Of a DNA stretch of 64,000 nucleotides, positions 55,496-64,000 are shown one piece after another. Location of the stretch: assembly GCF_003867075.1 (NCBI RefSeq), contig NZ_CP032544.1, positions 1,168,001-1,232,000 on the forward strand. Reading direction: 5' to 3'. Source of the stretch: Tenacibaculum mesophilum. GTDB lineage: Bacteria > Bacteroidota > Bacteroidia > Flavobacteriales > Flavobacteriaceae. The position numbers and the translations under genes are program-made. How positions within the stretch are numbered: the first letter of the stretch is position 1; the number at the start of each line of letters is the position of its first letter. The notes under the pieces were generated by a model. It saw only the letters and a program-made list of their open reading frames with translations. It was not told where the DNA came from and searched no databases.

Positions 55496-55636
55496 TTAAA
55501 AAAGTAAACCAAACAAATTATTAAACAATAATGTCCGCCGAATTATTATTCAACCCCATTACTTTGTTTTGACTTATAATTATGACACCATAAAATTATA
55601 ATCACAACAATCTAATTTCTTAAAACTTTTAATTAG

Positions 55637-55644
55637 TAAATTTG
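55637..55644 (+). promoter_or_regulatory. -7 promoter element 4 nt before murQ
   Basis: TAAATTTG matches TAnnTTTG exactly and ends 4 nt before the ATG, suggesting a leaderless message. Confidence 0.5.
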
Positions 55645-55648
55645 AAGC

Positions 55649-56464
55649 ATGAAGTTTACAAAAACAACCGAACAAGATTCCAACTATAATAATTTGGAAA
55701 AAATGAGTGTATCTGAATTACTGTTTAACATCAATAAAGAAGACAAATCAGTTCCTTTCGCTGTAGAAAAAGCACTTCCTCAAATAGAAAAACTAACGAA
55801 ACATATTGTATTAAAATTAAAAGAAGGTGGTCGATTGTTTTACATTGGTGCTGGTACCAGTGGTAGGCTTGGAATTGTAGATGCTAGTGAATGTCCTCCT
55901 ACTTTTGGCGTTCCTCACGAGTTAGTTGTTGGATTAATCGCTGGTGGTGATTATGCTATTAGAAAAGCTGTTGAATTCGCTGAAGATTCAACGAATCAAG
56001 GATGGAAAGATTTACAAGAGCACCAAATATCATCAAAAGATATTGTAGTAGGTATTGCTGCGTCTGGCACTACACCTTACGTTATTTCTGCTTTAGAAGA
56101 ATGTAACAATAACGGTATTATTACAGGCTGTATAACTTGTAACCAAGGAAGTCCCTTAGCATTAACTGCTCAATTTCCTATTGAAGTTGTTGTAGGCCCT
56201 GAGTTTGTGACTGGAAGTTCTAGAATGAAAGCTGGAACAGCACAAAAATTAGTATTGAATATGCTTTCTACAGCTAGTATGATTCAATTAGGAAGAGTTA
56301 AGGGAAATAAAATGGTTGATATGCAATTGTCTAACAACAAATTAGTAGATAGAGGAGAAAAAATGTTAGCTTCTGAATTAAATATCGACCAAGAAACTGC
56401 TAGCGAGCTATTAAAAAAATATAGAAATGTTCGTGAAGCAATAAAAAACTATACAAATGAATAA
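55649..56464 (+). CDS. murQ: N-acetylmuramic acid 6-phosphate etherase
   Basis: 271 residues (E. coli 298). It cleaves the lactyl ether of MurNAc-6-phosphate to give GlcNAc-6-phosphate and lactate in peptidoglycan recycling. The SIS-domain phosphate-binding and catalytic Glu motif is YIGAGTSGRLGIVDASECPPTFG, followed by GIAASGTTPYV and TGSSRMKAGTAQKLVLNML. The C terminus is a UBA-like segment (ETASELLKKYRNVREAI). The next gene overlaps it by 8 nt. Confidence 0.96.
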   Translation: MKFTKTTEQDSNYNNLEKMSVSELLFNINKEDKSVPFAVEKALPQIEKLTKHIVLKLKEGGRLFYIGAGTSGRLGIVDASECPPTFGVPHELVVGLIAGGDYAIRKAVEFAEDSTNQGWKDLQEHQISSKDIVVGIAASGTTPYVISALEECNNNGIITGCITCNQGSPLALTAQFPIEVVVGPEFVTGSSRMKAGTAQKLVLNMLSTASMIQLGRVKGNKMVDMQLSNNKLVDRGEKMLASELNIDQETASELLKKYRNVREAIKNYTNE

Positions 56465-56696
56465 ACCTACTACTTTTGAAGCTGGTATAAAAAAGCTCTT
56501 AGTTTTTTTAGGGTTGTTAATTATTTCTCCATTAGTATTAAGTATTGCTTTTAAAGCCTTACGTGCTTTTAAAGATGCTCCAAAAGTTTTTATTGCATAT
56601 GGTCTGCTCGCAGTTGGTGTGTTGCTAATACTATTTACCGTATATTATGGCTTTAAAACTTTTAAAACTATATTAGACCACCTTTTTAGCAAATAA
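56457..56696 (+). CDS. DUF6095 family small membrane protein
   Basis: 79 residues with two hydrophobic helices (LLVFLGLLIISPLVLSIAF and VFIAYGLLAVGVLLILFTVYY) around a short charged loop. The pattern is the DUF6095 family, usually next to murQ in Flavobacteriaceae. The function is unknown. It overlaps the murQ stop by 8 nt and the ATP-grasp gene starts 3 nt after its stop. Confidence 0.8.
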   Translation: MNKPTTFEAGIKKLLVFLGLLIISPLVLSIAFKALRAFKDAPKVFIAYGLLAVGVLLILFTVYYGFKTFKTILDHLFSK

Positions 56697-56699
56697 CTT

Positions 56700-57752
56700 T
56701 TGATTAAAAATAGTTCCATAAAAAAAATAACAGACTGGGAGCATTGGCCATCCGCTATGTTTTATCTTCCTAATCTTCCTTACGCTTTTTATCTAGCCCT
56801 CAAAGCCAAACATTTAGCTTTTTTTAGTGCAGCTAATCCATGTATAAAAAGCTCTGGAAATGGAACTGAAAGTAAGTACGAAACAATTTTATTAGTTCCT
56901 GAAAAACATAGACCTAAAACAGTTTTAATTAAACCAAAAACTGATTTTAAAACTGTTTGTAAAAATATCAAAGAACAAAAAATTAATTTTCCTTTAATAG
57001 CAAAACCCGATGTTGGCTTTAGAGGTTTATTAGTTGAAAAAATAACTACAAAAGAAACACTAAAAAACTATCTTGAAAAATACTCCATTGACATTATTAT
57101 TCAAGAGTTTTTAGATTATAAAAATGAGTGTGGGATATTTTATCATAGAAACCCAAAGGATAATTCTGGAAAAATTTCTTCATTAACTCTAAAACATTTT
57201 TTATCCGTTACAGGAGACGGGACCTCTACTTTAAAAGAATTAATTTTAGCTGATAAAAGAGCTAAATTATACGTCGATTTATTTTTTAAAATTCATCAAA
57301 ATAAACTTACAGAAATACCTGTTAAAAATGAGGTTATTAAACTTACTGCTATAGGTAATCATTCTAAGGGAACTCAGTTTATTAATGGTAATCATTTGAT
57401 AAATGATAAACTAACTGACACTTTTGATAAACTAAGTAAATCAATTCCCGGTTGGTATTATGGACGAATTGATTTAAAGTACAATACTTTTGAGGAGCTA
57501 GAAAAGGGTGTCAATTTTAAAATACTAGAAATCAACGGAATTATAGCAGAACCTACTCATATTTACGATTCACAAAATTATACCTATCTAAAAGCCTTAA
57601 AAGCTATAAGGGTACATTGGAAATCTCTTTTTAATATCGCTATTACGAACCATAAGAATTTCAATACTCCATATAAAAATTCGATAAGTTTTCTTTATGA
57701 AATTTTTTTACTAAAAAAATATACAAAAAAAATTAAACGTCTTTCTAAATAA
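56700..57752 (+). CDS. ATP-grasp domain protein, D-Ala-D-Ala ligase-like
   Basis: 350 residues from a TTG start. The nucleotide-binding lobe shows FPLIAKPDVGFRGLLVEKI and the catalytic metal-binding end is FKILEINGIIAEPTHIY, both ATP-grasp features; the loop DGTSTLKELI is also typical. It is not ddlA/ddlB by size alone and has an N terminus (WEHWPSAMFYLPNLPYAFYLA) not seen in Ddl. Context with murQ suggests a cell-wall or peptide ligase, but the substrate is unknown. Confidence 0.75.
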   Translation: MIKNSSIKKITDWEHWPSAMFYLPNLPYAFYLALKAKHLAFFSAANPCIKSSGNGTESKYETILLVPEKHRPKTVLIKPKTDFKTVCKNIKEQKINFPLIAKPDVGFRGLLVEKITTKETLKNYLEKYSIDIIIQEFLDYKNECGIFYHRNPKDNSGKISSLTLKHFLSVTGDGTSTLKELILADKRAKLYVDLFFKIHQNKLTEIPVKNEVIKLTAIGNHSKGTQFINGNHLINDKLTDTFDKLSKSIPGWYYGRIDLKYNTFEELEKGVNFKILEINGIIAEPTHIYDSQNYTYLKALKAIRVHWKSLFNIAITNHKNFNTPYKNSISFLYEIFLLKKYTKKIKRLSK

Positions 57753-57763
57753 AAAATCTTTCT

Positions 57764-57771
57764 TACATTTG
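57764..57771 (+). promoter_or_regulatory. -7 promoter element for the surface-protein operon
   Basis: TACATTTG matches TAnnTTTG exactly, 71 nt upstream of the first gene of the adhesin-like operon. Confidence 0.5.
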
Positions 57772-57777
57772 TAAGCG

Positions 57778-57799
57778 AATACATGTCCATGTATTTTTT
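57778..57799 (+). terminator. Early hairpin with T tail in the surface-operon leader
   Basis: AATACATG and CATGTATT (57778-57785 and 57788-57795) pair around a 2-nt loop, followed by six T residues, only a few nt after the expected transcription start. It resembles an attenuator or a 5' stability hairpin; a 2-nt loop means the inner pairs must open. Confidence 0.45.
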
Positions 57800-57842
57800 A
57801 AGAATCCCCCCGAGTCTTAAGAACAATTAATTATTTAACTGA

Positions 57843-58790
57843 ATGGAAAGAAGATTACTTTTTTCTTTGATTCTTGTTTGTGCTATTATCCCAACCTTTT
57901 CTCAAGTAAAAGTTGGAGATAATCCCTCTTCAATTCATTTAAGCTCTATCCTAGAACTAGAGAGTTCTGACAAAGTTTTAGTTATAAGTAGAATGACCAG
58001 CACTCAAATGAATGCTATTCAACCTTTGCGAGGTGCTTTAGTTTTCAACATTGACCAGAATTGTGTTTTCATGTACGATGGTAGCTCATGGAGAAGTTTA
58101 TGTTCTTCAGGAACTAGAGAAAGTATTGACGTAACTACTTCTTCCACACCTCCTATTGATAATGAAATAGGTGATTTTTGGATTAACGACTCTCAAAATA
58201 ATACCACCAGTATTTGGGATGGAACAAATTGGATTTCTATAGATAACAACCCTAGAAGAGGAAATGGAACACCTAATAATAGTACTGCCCCGAATCCAAG
58301 TTCTGGAGATGTTTATGTAGATACAACCACTGGTATAATTTATGCTTATGATGGTACAACTTGGGTAACATCTAACACAACACCATCTGCAAATAACGGA
58401 CTTTTAATAAATGCTAGTAATACTATTCAATTAGGTGGTGTATTAATTCAACCTACCACTATTGAAACTAGTACTACAAATACATTAGCTATTAGTGGTT
58501 TAGAAAATGGAAGCACTACTACTGATGATATCGTTACAGTAGACAGAACTACTGGCGTTTTAAAAAGAACCGCTGCTTCTAACCTACTAAATGAAGAAGT
58601 TATAAAAATTATAGCAACTGATGGTCAGGTAACTTTTACGGGGCTTACATTATATACAACTGATAAAATTAATGTATACAGAAACGGAGTTAGAATAGAC
58701 TTTACTGTTGATAATGCCACAACGATTACCATAGAACCTGAAGCAACATGCTATGCAGGTGATGAAATACGAATAGTTCAACTTTATTAA
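57843..58790 (+). CDS. Secreted Asn/Thr-rich surface protein 1
   Basis: 315 residues with a signal peptide (LFSLILVCAIIPTFSQ). It has a flavobacterial tail-fibre-like start (VGDNPSSIHLSSILELESS) and two repeats of a small module: GDFWINDSQ...WDGTNWIS and GDVYVDTTTG...YDGTTWVT. The C terminus carries a VYRNGVRIDFTVDN...DEIRIVQLY module that recurs in the next protein. An Asn/Thr-rich composition is common to extracellular stalk proteins. It is first in a four-gene operon. No enzymatic motif is seen. Confidence 0.7.
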   Translation: MERRLLFSLILVCAIIPTFSQVKVGDNPSSIHLSSILELESSDKVLVISRMTSTQMNAIQPLRGALVFNIDQNCVFMYDGSSWRSLCSSGTRESIDVTTSSTPPIDNEIGDFWINDSQNNTTSIWDGTNWISIDNNPRRGNGTPNNSTAPNPSSGDVYVDTTTGIIYAYDGTTWVTSNTTPSANNGLLINASNTIQLGGVLIQPTTIETSTTNTLAISGLENGSTTTDDIVTVDRTTGVLKRTAASNLLNEEVIKIIATDGQVTFTGLTLYTTDKINVYRNGVRIDFTVDNATTITIEPEATCYAGDEIRIVQLY

Positions 58791-58837
58791 TAACAATCCT
58801 TAATTAAAAATCTTAAAAACAATTTAATTATCAATTC

Positions 58838-59602
58838 ATGAAAACAATTACAAACAAATTTAAATTAACATTAGCTGTCTTAAGTTTATTGGCTATTGGT
58901 ACTGTTAGTGCGCAAATCACTGGTGTAGATATTGCTCCTGCAAATAAAGACATTCAAACTGGAGTAAATAAAACTATAAGAGTTATAGACAATAAAGGTA
59001 CTATTAAATACATCCAAACTCAAAATGGTATTACTACATTAACTAATACTACTAACAATACCACTACCACCACTATTCAGTTGGGAGGAACTTTAAATAG
59101 TGATACTACAATCACTTTAAATGATGGTACTACAGATCGTAACTTTACTATTGATGGTATTAATTTTAACCTAAATAATACAGTTGTTGAAAACGGTGCT
59201 GCTGCAACTGCTGATGCAGGACAAGCTGATGGTATTTCTACTACTGGTTACACTCTTTTAGTAAGAGATCAAGCTACTGGTCAAGTAAAAAAATTACTGT
59301 TAAGTGATTTAATCCAAAGTGGTCATGATATTTTTGATAGTACTACTACACCTGCAGTTGTTGCTACAGCTAATCCTGCTACCTTAACTTTAGTACTTAC
59401 AAACGCTCCTCAAACATTAGAGTTTAAAAATGTTAGTGTATATAGAAATGGTGCAAAACTGATTGCTAATAGAGATTATAGTATTATAGCTGGGGCAACT
59501 GCTACAGACCCTGCCTCTGTTTCATTAGCTCCTACCAATACAGCTCCATATGATTGGTCAATAACTACCGAAGATATTATCGAAGTTCATTGGTCTAAAT
59601 AA
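58838..59602 (+). CDS. Secreted Asn/Thr-rich surface protein 2
   Basis: 254 residues with a signal peptide (LTLAVLSLLAIGTVSAQ). After a RVIDNKGTIKYIQTQ motif, shared with the next protein, comes a Thr/Asn-rich beta-like stretch, then a C-terminal VYRNGAKLIANRDYS...DIIEVHWSK module paralogous to the end of surface protein 1. The function is unknown but is likely structural at the cell surface. It lies 47 nt after protein 1. Confidence 0.7.
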   Translation: MKTITNKFKLTLAVLSLLAIGTVSAQITGVDIAPANKDIQTGVNKTIRVIDNKGTIKYIQTQNGITTLTNTTNNTTTTTIQLGGTLNSDTTITLNDGTTDRNFTIDGINFNLNNTVVENGAAATADAGQADGISTTGYTLLVRDQATGQVKKLLLSDLIQSGHDIFDSTTTPAVVATANPATLTLVLTNAPQTLEFKNVSVYRNGAKLIANRDYSIIAGATATDPASVSLAPTNTAPYDWSITTEDIIEVHWSK

Positions 59603-59622
59603 TTAAATCTTAATTTACCTTA

Positions 59623-61893
59623 ATGCTTGAAAACATTAAACATATAAAAAGATTTATACTAGCTTTTGCATTGGCACTATCTTCTTTTAGTGCCAATGCA
59701 CAAGAAGTTAGGGTTATAGATAATAAAGGAACTATTCAAAAAGTAAATAATAATAACGTTACTACTTCTACAACCGCACCAACCAACCCTGTTGAAAATG
59801 ATGTTTGGTTCGATACAACCAATAGTCAAATAAAAATATATGACACTGTAGACGGTTGGAAGTTAATTAGCTCTACTATTGCTTCTCAAAATATCTACAC
59901 TGCCAACGGTGATTTAACTTCAAACCGTACTTTAAACGGCACCAATAGCTTTGGTTTAACTTTACAAAACTTAAACTATCTACAACTATTTAGTAACACT
60001 ATACAAATAAATGGTATTAACAGTACCCAAATAAGTACCACAGGAGGCCCTATGCAACTATCTGCTTCTTCAACAATGCAGTTAACAGCCCCAAGTAATA
60101 TTATTTTACAAAGTCCTACTGAATTTAACAGTAGCTTATTAGATATTAATAATTCTGCTGGAACTTCTGGTCAAATATTAACCTCTACAGGCACCGGTGT
60201 AGATTGGATAGATAATCCTGCTTTGAATAACTGGCTAATTACAGGTAATACTGGAACTACGAATACAAATTTTTTAGGAACGATTGATGATGTTAAAATG
60301 CAAATCCGTTCTAATAACGTTTCTATGCTAGAGTTTGGTAGAAGACAAACATTAGGCTTAAACGAACCAACTAGAACTGATTATAACAACCCAAACCAAT
60401 CGTTAGTATATTTAAATGGTTCTGATGGTGTATCTGCATTACAATTTAGAGCTGACGGTGCTAGCTTTTACAAACCTATGTTTTATACAACTTCTAATGG
60501 AAGTTTTAGGTTAAAAGGTAGTTCTGGAGGTACTGATTTTTTTGAAATAGGTTCCGCTGGTCCTACTAATGACGGTCGTTTGGAGTTTGTTATTGCCGAT
60601 GATGGAAACGAACCTATTGTTTTCAAAAGGTTTGACTATAGAAATGGAGAGTTCTATAAAGAGTTTTTTAGAGTTCAAGGATCTAATGCTACTGAGAATG
60701 CTAAAACACGTTTTGGTATTAATATTAATCAGAATCAATATTCTGTAACAGACAATATAAATGCACCTTCAAACGGAGGTGTTACAAACCCTAAATTAAT
60801 AGCTAATTCGACTTTACAAATTGAGGGATCTGTCTCTAAATCTATTGAACAAATTAACTCTAACACTACACTTAATGAAGACCATCATACAGTAGTTGTT
60901 ACAGCTAACGTTACAATTAATTTTCCTACAGCAAATACCTGTAAAGGAAGAATCTACATAATTAAAAATGTATCTGGTGGAAACATTAATTCTTCTACTT
61001 ACAGAAACGAATCAAACACAGATACATCTACGATAAACAATAATACTACATTAAAGGTACAGAGTGATGGAACTAGATGGGTAAGTATTAGTAATATTCT
61101 AAACAATATTAATAATAATTGGAAAGTTACTGGTAACTCAGCCACAAATCCTACAAATAATTTTATTGGAACTACTGATGCTCAAGATTTATCTTTAAGA
61201 ACAAACAATACTGAAGCAGTTAGAATTCTTCAATCTAATCAAAATGTTGGTATTAATACCACTATCCCTTCTGAACGTTTAGATGTTAATGGTAAAGTAC
61301 GTATTAGAGATATATCTACTGTTACTACAAATAATGATATACTAACAACCAATACAAACGGTGTTGTTGAAAAGAAAAAATTGATTGCCTCTGAAAGTAA
61401 TAATCAAATTTCTACTGGAGCCAATGGTGGTGTATATTTAGGACCAACTGTATATACTGGTGCTTTTATAATTAATACAAACGGAAATGTTACTATAAAT
61501 ACACTACCTTTTCAACCTTCTCAAATAACTTTTGTAGCTCACGCAAATGTTGAATCTTTTAACTTAGATCTAGACAATAATATAGGTGATAACAACAGAA
61601 GCATTGCTAATTCTTTTGGTACAATGAACGGTTTTGCTAGAAATGACTCTGGAACAATAACACAACAAGTTATTTATATTGGAGGTAGTGGTAATTCTAT
61701 AAATGATATTTCAAGGTTTGCATCTTCTTCAAACTGTATAGGTTTAAGATATAGTGATCAAAATGGTAATGATCTCGGTAAAATTACAGCTTCCATGACC
61801 TCTTTTAATACAAATGGTTTTACTATTAATGTAAATAGAACTAATAATGCTAGCTCCGAAAACCTTGTTGTATTATACACAGCATATAAATAG
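59623..61893 (+). CDS. Large secreted surface protein with tail-fibre-like modules
   Basis: 756 residues with a signal peptide (RFILAFALALSSFSANAQ). The RVIDNKGTIQKV motif matches protein 2. NDVWFDTTNSQIKIYDTVDGW matches the modules of protein 1. A classic flavobacterial VGINTTIPSERLDVNGKVRI repeat occurs near residue 545, as in fibre proteins of this phylum. NWKVTGNSATNPTNNFIGT recurs in similar form earlier (NWLITGNTGTTNTNFLGT), so the protein contains an internal duplication. A role as a fibre or adhesin is inferred. Confidence 0.72.
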   Translation: MLENIKHIKRFILAFALALSSFSANAQEVRVIDNKGTIQKVNNNNVTTSTTAPTNPVENDVWFDTTNSQIKIYDTVDGWKLISSTIASQNIYTANGDLTSNRTLNGTNSFGLTLQNLNYLQLFSNTIQINGINSTQISTTGGPMQLSASSTMQLTAPSNIILQSPTEFNSSLLDINNSAGTSGQILTSTGTGVDWIDNPALNNWLITGNTGTTNTNFLGTIDDVKMQIRSNNVSMLEFGRRQTLGLNEPTRTDYNNPNQSLVYLNGSDGVSALQFRADGASFYKPMFYTTSNGSFRLKGSSGGTDFFEIGSAGPTNDGRLEFVIADDGNEPIVFKRFDYRNGEFYKEFFRVQGSNATENAKTRFGININQNQYSVTDNINAPSNGGVTNPKLIANSTLQIEGSVSKSIEQINSNTTLNEDHHTVVVTANVTINFPTANTCKGRIYIIKNVSGGNINSSTYRNESNTDTSTINNNTTLKVQSDGTRWVSISNILNNINNNWKVTGNSATNPTNNFIGTTDAQDLSLRTNNTEAVRILQSNQNVGINTTIPSERLDVNGKVRIRDISTVTTNNDILTTNTNGVVEKKKLIASESNNQISTGANGGVYLGPTVYTGAFIINTNGNVTINTLPFQPSQITFVAHANVESFNLDLDNNIGDNNRSIANSFGTMNGFARNDSGTITQQVIYIGGSGNSINDISRFASSSNCIGLRYSDQNGNDLGKITASMTSFNTNGFTINVNRTNNASSENLVVLYTAYK

Positions 61894-61898
61894 TTTAA

Positions 61899-63059
61899 AT
61901 GAAAAATCTATTTTTCATATTATTTTCTAGTTCATTACTTGCTCAAAATGCATTTTACAATGTTGGAAATGTGCAATTACATAACGACGCCAAAATAGGT
62001 TTTCATACTAATGTAGTAAATAATGGTACATTAGATAATTACACAGGTTTTGCTGGTTTCTATTCTGATAATGAAGTAAGAACGATTTCCGGTACTAATA
62101 GTGTTAGTTTTTTTAATGTAGAAGTTGATGCTTTACAAAATATAGAACTTTACAACTCTTTAAAAATTCGTAATCAATTAGACTTTATAAACGGGCAAAT
62201 TGTCACACCTAGACTCGACAACTCTATTTCTCTTCAATTTTTAGACTATGATTTTTATGCCGGGGAAGATAACTCTAGACATATTAATGGTTATGCCTTA
62301 GTAGAACAAGGAAATAAAAATACTACAAATTTTACATTCCCAATTGGAGATGGAAGTATGTTGCGTCCTATGAGTTTGCCAAACCATGATAAATATTATG
62401 TGTTCAAAGGAGCTTATTTTTACGAAAACCCAAATTTTCCTTCAACATTTACTTCAGTTTTTTTAACAGATCAAAAACAAGCTATTATCGAAAACGTAAG
62501 TAATATTGAGTTTTGGGATTTAGATGGAAATAATGAAACTCAAATTACATTAACATGGAATAACCGTAGTGATATTACATCAATAGCTAATCAAATTTCT
62601 CAATTAATAGTTGTTGGCTGGAGCAAAGCAGAAAATCAATGGGTAAACTTAAATGTAATGCAAGTTACCGGAGACTTGTCTGAAGGAACAATTACATCGG
62701 CGGCATTTACACCTAATAATTACGAAGTAATAACTATTGGTTCTTTGTTAAATAATGAAATAAGTAATAACAATAACATTCTAATATCTCCAAATGGAGA
62801 TAGTCTTAATGACTTCTTGGTCTTTGATGAAGTTAATAACTATACACATAATAAATTAACAATTTATAATCGTTGGGGAAACCTAGTTTATGAAACTTTA
62901 AATTACAAGAATAATTGGGATGGAACCTCTAACGGTAGAGCTACACTAAACAAAGAAAGCAAACTTCCTACTGCTACGTATTTTTATTATTTAGAGCTAG
63001 GTAACTCACCCAATAAGTTAAACGTTATGAAAAAAGGTTGGGTGTATATTAACCGATAA
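61899..63059 (+). CDS. T9SS type B sorting domain (gliding-motility-associated C-terminal) surface protein
   Basis: 386 residues. It has a short signal-like N terminus (NLFFILFSSSLLAQN). The C-terminal domain from about residue 295 is the CHU_C/T9SS type B signature: ISPNGDSLNDFLVFDE, LTIYNRWGNLVYE, and the closing YFYYLELG...KKGWVYINR. Type B domains direct secretion through the type IX system with PorU-independent anchoring, often with a PorP/SprF partner. It follows the large protein by 5 nt, so the operon ends with its T9SS passenger. Confidence 0.88.
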   Translation: MKNLFFILFSSSLLAQNAFYNVGNVQLHNDAKIGFHTNVVNNGTLDNYTGFAGFYSDNEVRTISGTNSVSFFNVEVDALQNIELYNSLKIRNQLDFINGQIVTPRLDNSISLQFLDYDFYAGEDNSRHINGYALVEQGNKNTTNFTFPIGDGSMLRPMSLPNHDKYYVFKGAYFYENPNFPSTFTSVFLTDQKQAIIENVSNIEFWDLDGNNETQITLTWNNRSDITSIANQISQLIVVGWSKAENQWVNLNVMQVTGDLSEGTITSAAFTPNNYEVITIGSLLNNEISNNNNILISPNGDSLNDFLVFDEVNNYTHNKLTIYNRWGNLVYETLNYKNNWDGTSNGRATLNKESKLPTATYFYYLELGNSPNKLNVMKKGWVYINR

Positions 63060-63070
63060 ATTATTAATTA

Positions 63071-63565
63071 CTACTTTATTAATATTTTCTTAGGTGTTGT
63101 AGGATTATACCCAAAATCTGCATCAGGTAACTCTATTCCTAATTGATTTATAATAAAACCTATACTAGCAAAGTGATGTATTGCATGACTATGTGCCTGG
63201 ATTAAAGCACTGCTTAAAGTATAATTTGCTGTTACTTTCCCTGTTCCTAAATCGTCAGTAACAGAAATAATTTTATCAAAATCTTCTGTCTTCAAACAAT
63301 ATAATTGCTCTATAACTTCATTAAAATATGCTATTCCTGAAGCTGTTTTTTGCTCTGCTAAATGATTACGTTCTCTATCAGAAAAATCAACACAGTTTTT
63401 ATTTAACCCATTAAAAATGCAGGTAAAAACGTCTAAAATATGTCTCATATTGGCCCCTATGCTCGAATAATAAGGCGGAATAGATGTATCACTGTATTGT
63501 TCATCACTAATTGCTTCTAATAATTTAATCCCTCTTTGTAAATTTTTATCAATAGCTGCTATCAT
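63071..63565 (-). CDS. DinB-like family protein
   Basis: 164 residues. The DinB-like four-helix fold is indicated by IGANMRHILDVFTCIFNGL (first His) and LIQAHSHAIHHFASIGFIIN, whose histidines, with the first, form a metal site. These proteins are putative metal-dependent thiol hydrolases or transferases. The substrate is unknown. It converges with the T9SS gene with only 11 nt between. Confidence 0.82.
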   Translation of the reverse strand: MIAAIDKNLQRGIKLLEAISDEQYSDTSIPPYYSSIGANMRHILDVFTCIFNGLNKNCVDFSDRERNHLAEQKTASGIAYFNEVIEQLYCLKTEDFDKIISVTDDLGTGKVTANYTLSSALIQAHSHAIHHFASIGFIINQLGIELPDADFGYNPTTPKKILIK

Positions 63566-63722
63566 TCGTAAGTATAAGTTTTCAAGTAAGTCGTATAAAT
63601 ATAGAACTTTTTACGGGGAGAAATAAATTATTTTTTAAATCCTAAAAAAGACACTAAATATCAGTAGCTTAAAGTAAAAAATCACTTTATATTATTACTT
63701 TTAAAAAGCTTTAAAATATTTT

Positions 63723-63738
63723 TTGGCACGTTCTTTGG
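63723..63738 (+). promoter_or_regulatory. Candidate sigma-54 (RpoN) promoter
   Basis: TTGGCACG-TTCT-TTGG resembles the -24/-12 consensus TGGCACG-N4-TTGC, with a G in place of the -12 C. It lies 67 nt upstream of the partial gene at 63806. This is a sequence match only. Confidence 0.5.
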
Positions 63739-63805
63739 AAAATTACATAACAACTGCGGAAGCCGAAAAGCATATAGAGTAAGCATAACCCTAAAATTAG
63801 CAATT

Positions 63806-64000
63806 ATGAGAACAGGGATACTTTTATTATTAGCAATGATGTCATTAACAACTGTAAATGCCGACAACATTGAAAAATCAACTAGCAAAATTGGGGTTAC
63901 ATACCGTTATAATGAAGCGGTTACCTTTGTAGAAAGAGGAATCCAATTTCATGTGTTTTTAAATGGAGATTTCGATTTTAACACTCACTACGATAGATAT
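63806..64000 (+). CDS. Conserved secreted flavobacterial protein, N-terminal part (cut by window edge)
   Basis: 65 residues are visible before the window ends. A signal peptide (TGILLLLAMMSLTTVNAD) is followed by YNEAVTFVERGIQFHVFLNGDFDFNTHY, a segment I recognise as conserved in Flavobacteriaceae, but no function is known. The start at 63806 follows a sigma-54-like promoter by 67 nt. Its C-terminal part lies outside. Confidence 0.75.
   Translation, partial: MRTGILLLLAMMSLTTVNADNIEKSTSKIGVTYRYNEAVTFVERGIQFHVFLNGDFDFNTHYDRY

Noticed and set aside
57843..63059. Prophage or tail-fibre cassette
   Set aside because: Proteins have Sec signal peptides and a T9SS domain, and there are no phage structural, integrase or lysis genes.

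Overview
This window comes from an AT-rich member of the Bacteroidota, almost certainly a marine Flavobacteriaceae species; Tenacibaculum and close relatives would fit, but that is inference. The signs are TAnnTTTG -7 promoter elements, few Shine-Dalgarno sequences, a type IX secretion (T9SS) type B sorting domain, and lineage-typical families (YfhO, DUF4834, DUF5683, DUF6095, 2TM, WbqC, monomeric isocitrate dehydrogenase). Most of it is ordinary chromosome. I saw no rRNA, tRNA, insertion sequence, prophage or CRISPR array.

Layout. 1-9.4 kb: partial recR diverging from pepD, then acpH-ggt, a tricorn-like protease, a cysteine desulfurase and an Smr-domain protein. 9.4-12.8 kb: a Cys-X5-Arg phosphatase-like protein, two tandem PPK2 polyphosphate kinases and an LpxR-like outer-membrane enzyme. 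12.8-19.3 kb: a core block of dnaN, parA, parB, DUF5683, dapB, lepB, wbqC. 19.5-25.1 kb: a leftward surface-polysaccharide operon (methyltransferase, two glycosyltransferases, wecB, flippase) whose genes are coupled by 4-base overlaps, several with TTG starts. 25.4-34.3 kb: a TPR/AraC regulator, YfhO, DUF4834, an outer-membrane protein with a charged coiled-coil tail, a GNAT protein, rsmE and a membrane-anchored AraC regulator. 34.7-42.5 kb: DUF4159, an SBF transporter, an acyltransferase, a NagZ/beta-lactamase fusion, a DEDDh exonuclease and a third PPK2.

42.7-50 kb holds a frameshifted FMN oxidoreductase gene with a monooxygenase and an AraC regulator, then a LytS/LytTR two-component cluster containing five 2TM modules (one fused to the kinase), and an ECF sigma factor with a membrane protein. 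50-57.8 kb has a threonine aldolase, prfB, arsC, icd and a murQ operon. 57.8-63.1 kb is an operon of four secreted, Asn/Thr-rich surface proteins ending in a T9SS type B protein. The right edge carries dinB-like and a partial secreted protein behind a sigma-54-like promoter.

The most interesting unexplained signals lie between genes. Four orphan units each pair a TAnnTTTG box with a strong terminator but no ordinary gene: 19393-19485, 25234-25141 (minus strand), 34355-34525 (with a micro-ORF behind an operator-like dyad) and 52638-53066. The 2TM kinase cluster is the best candidate for a poorly described protein system. Several genes also have the -7 box only 4-5 nt before the start codon, which suggests leaderless mRNAs.
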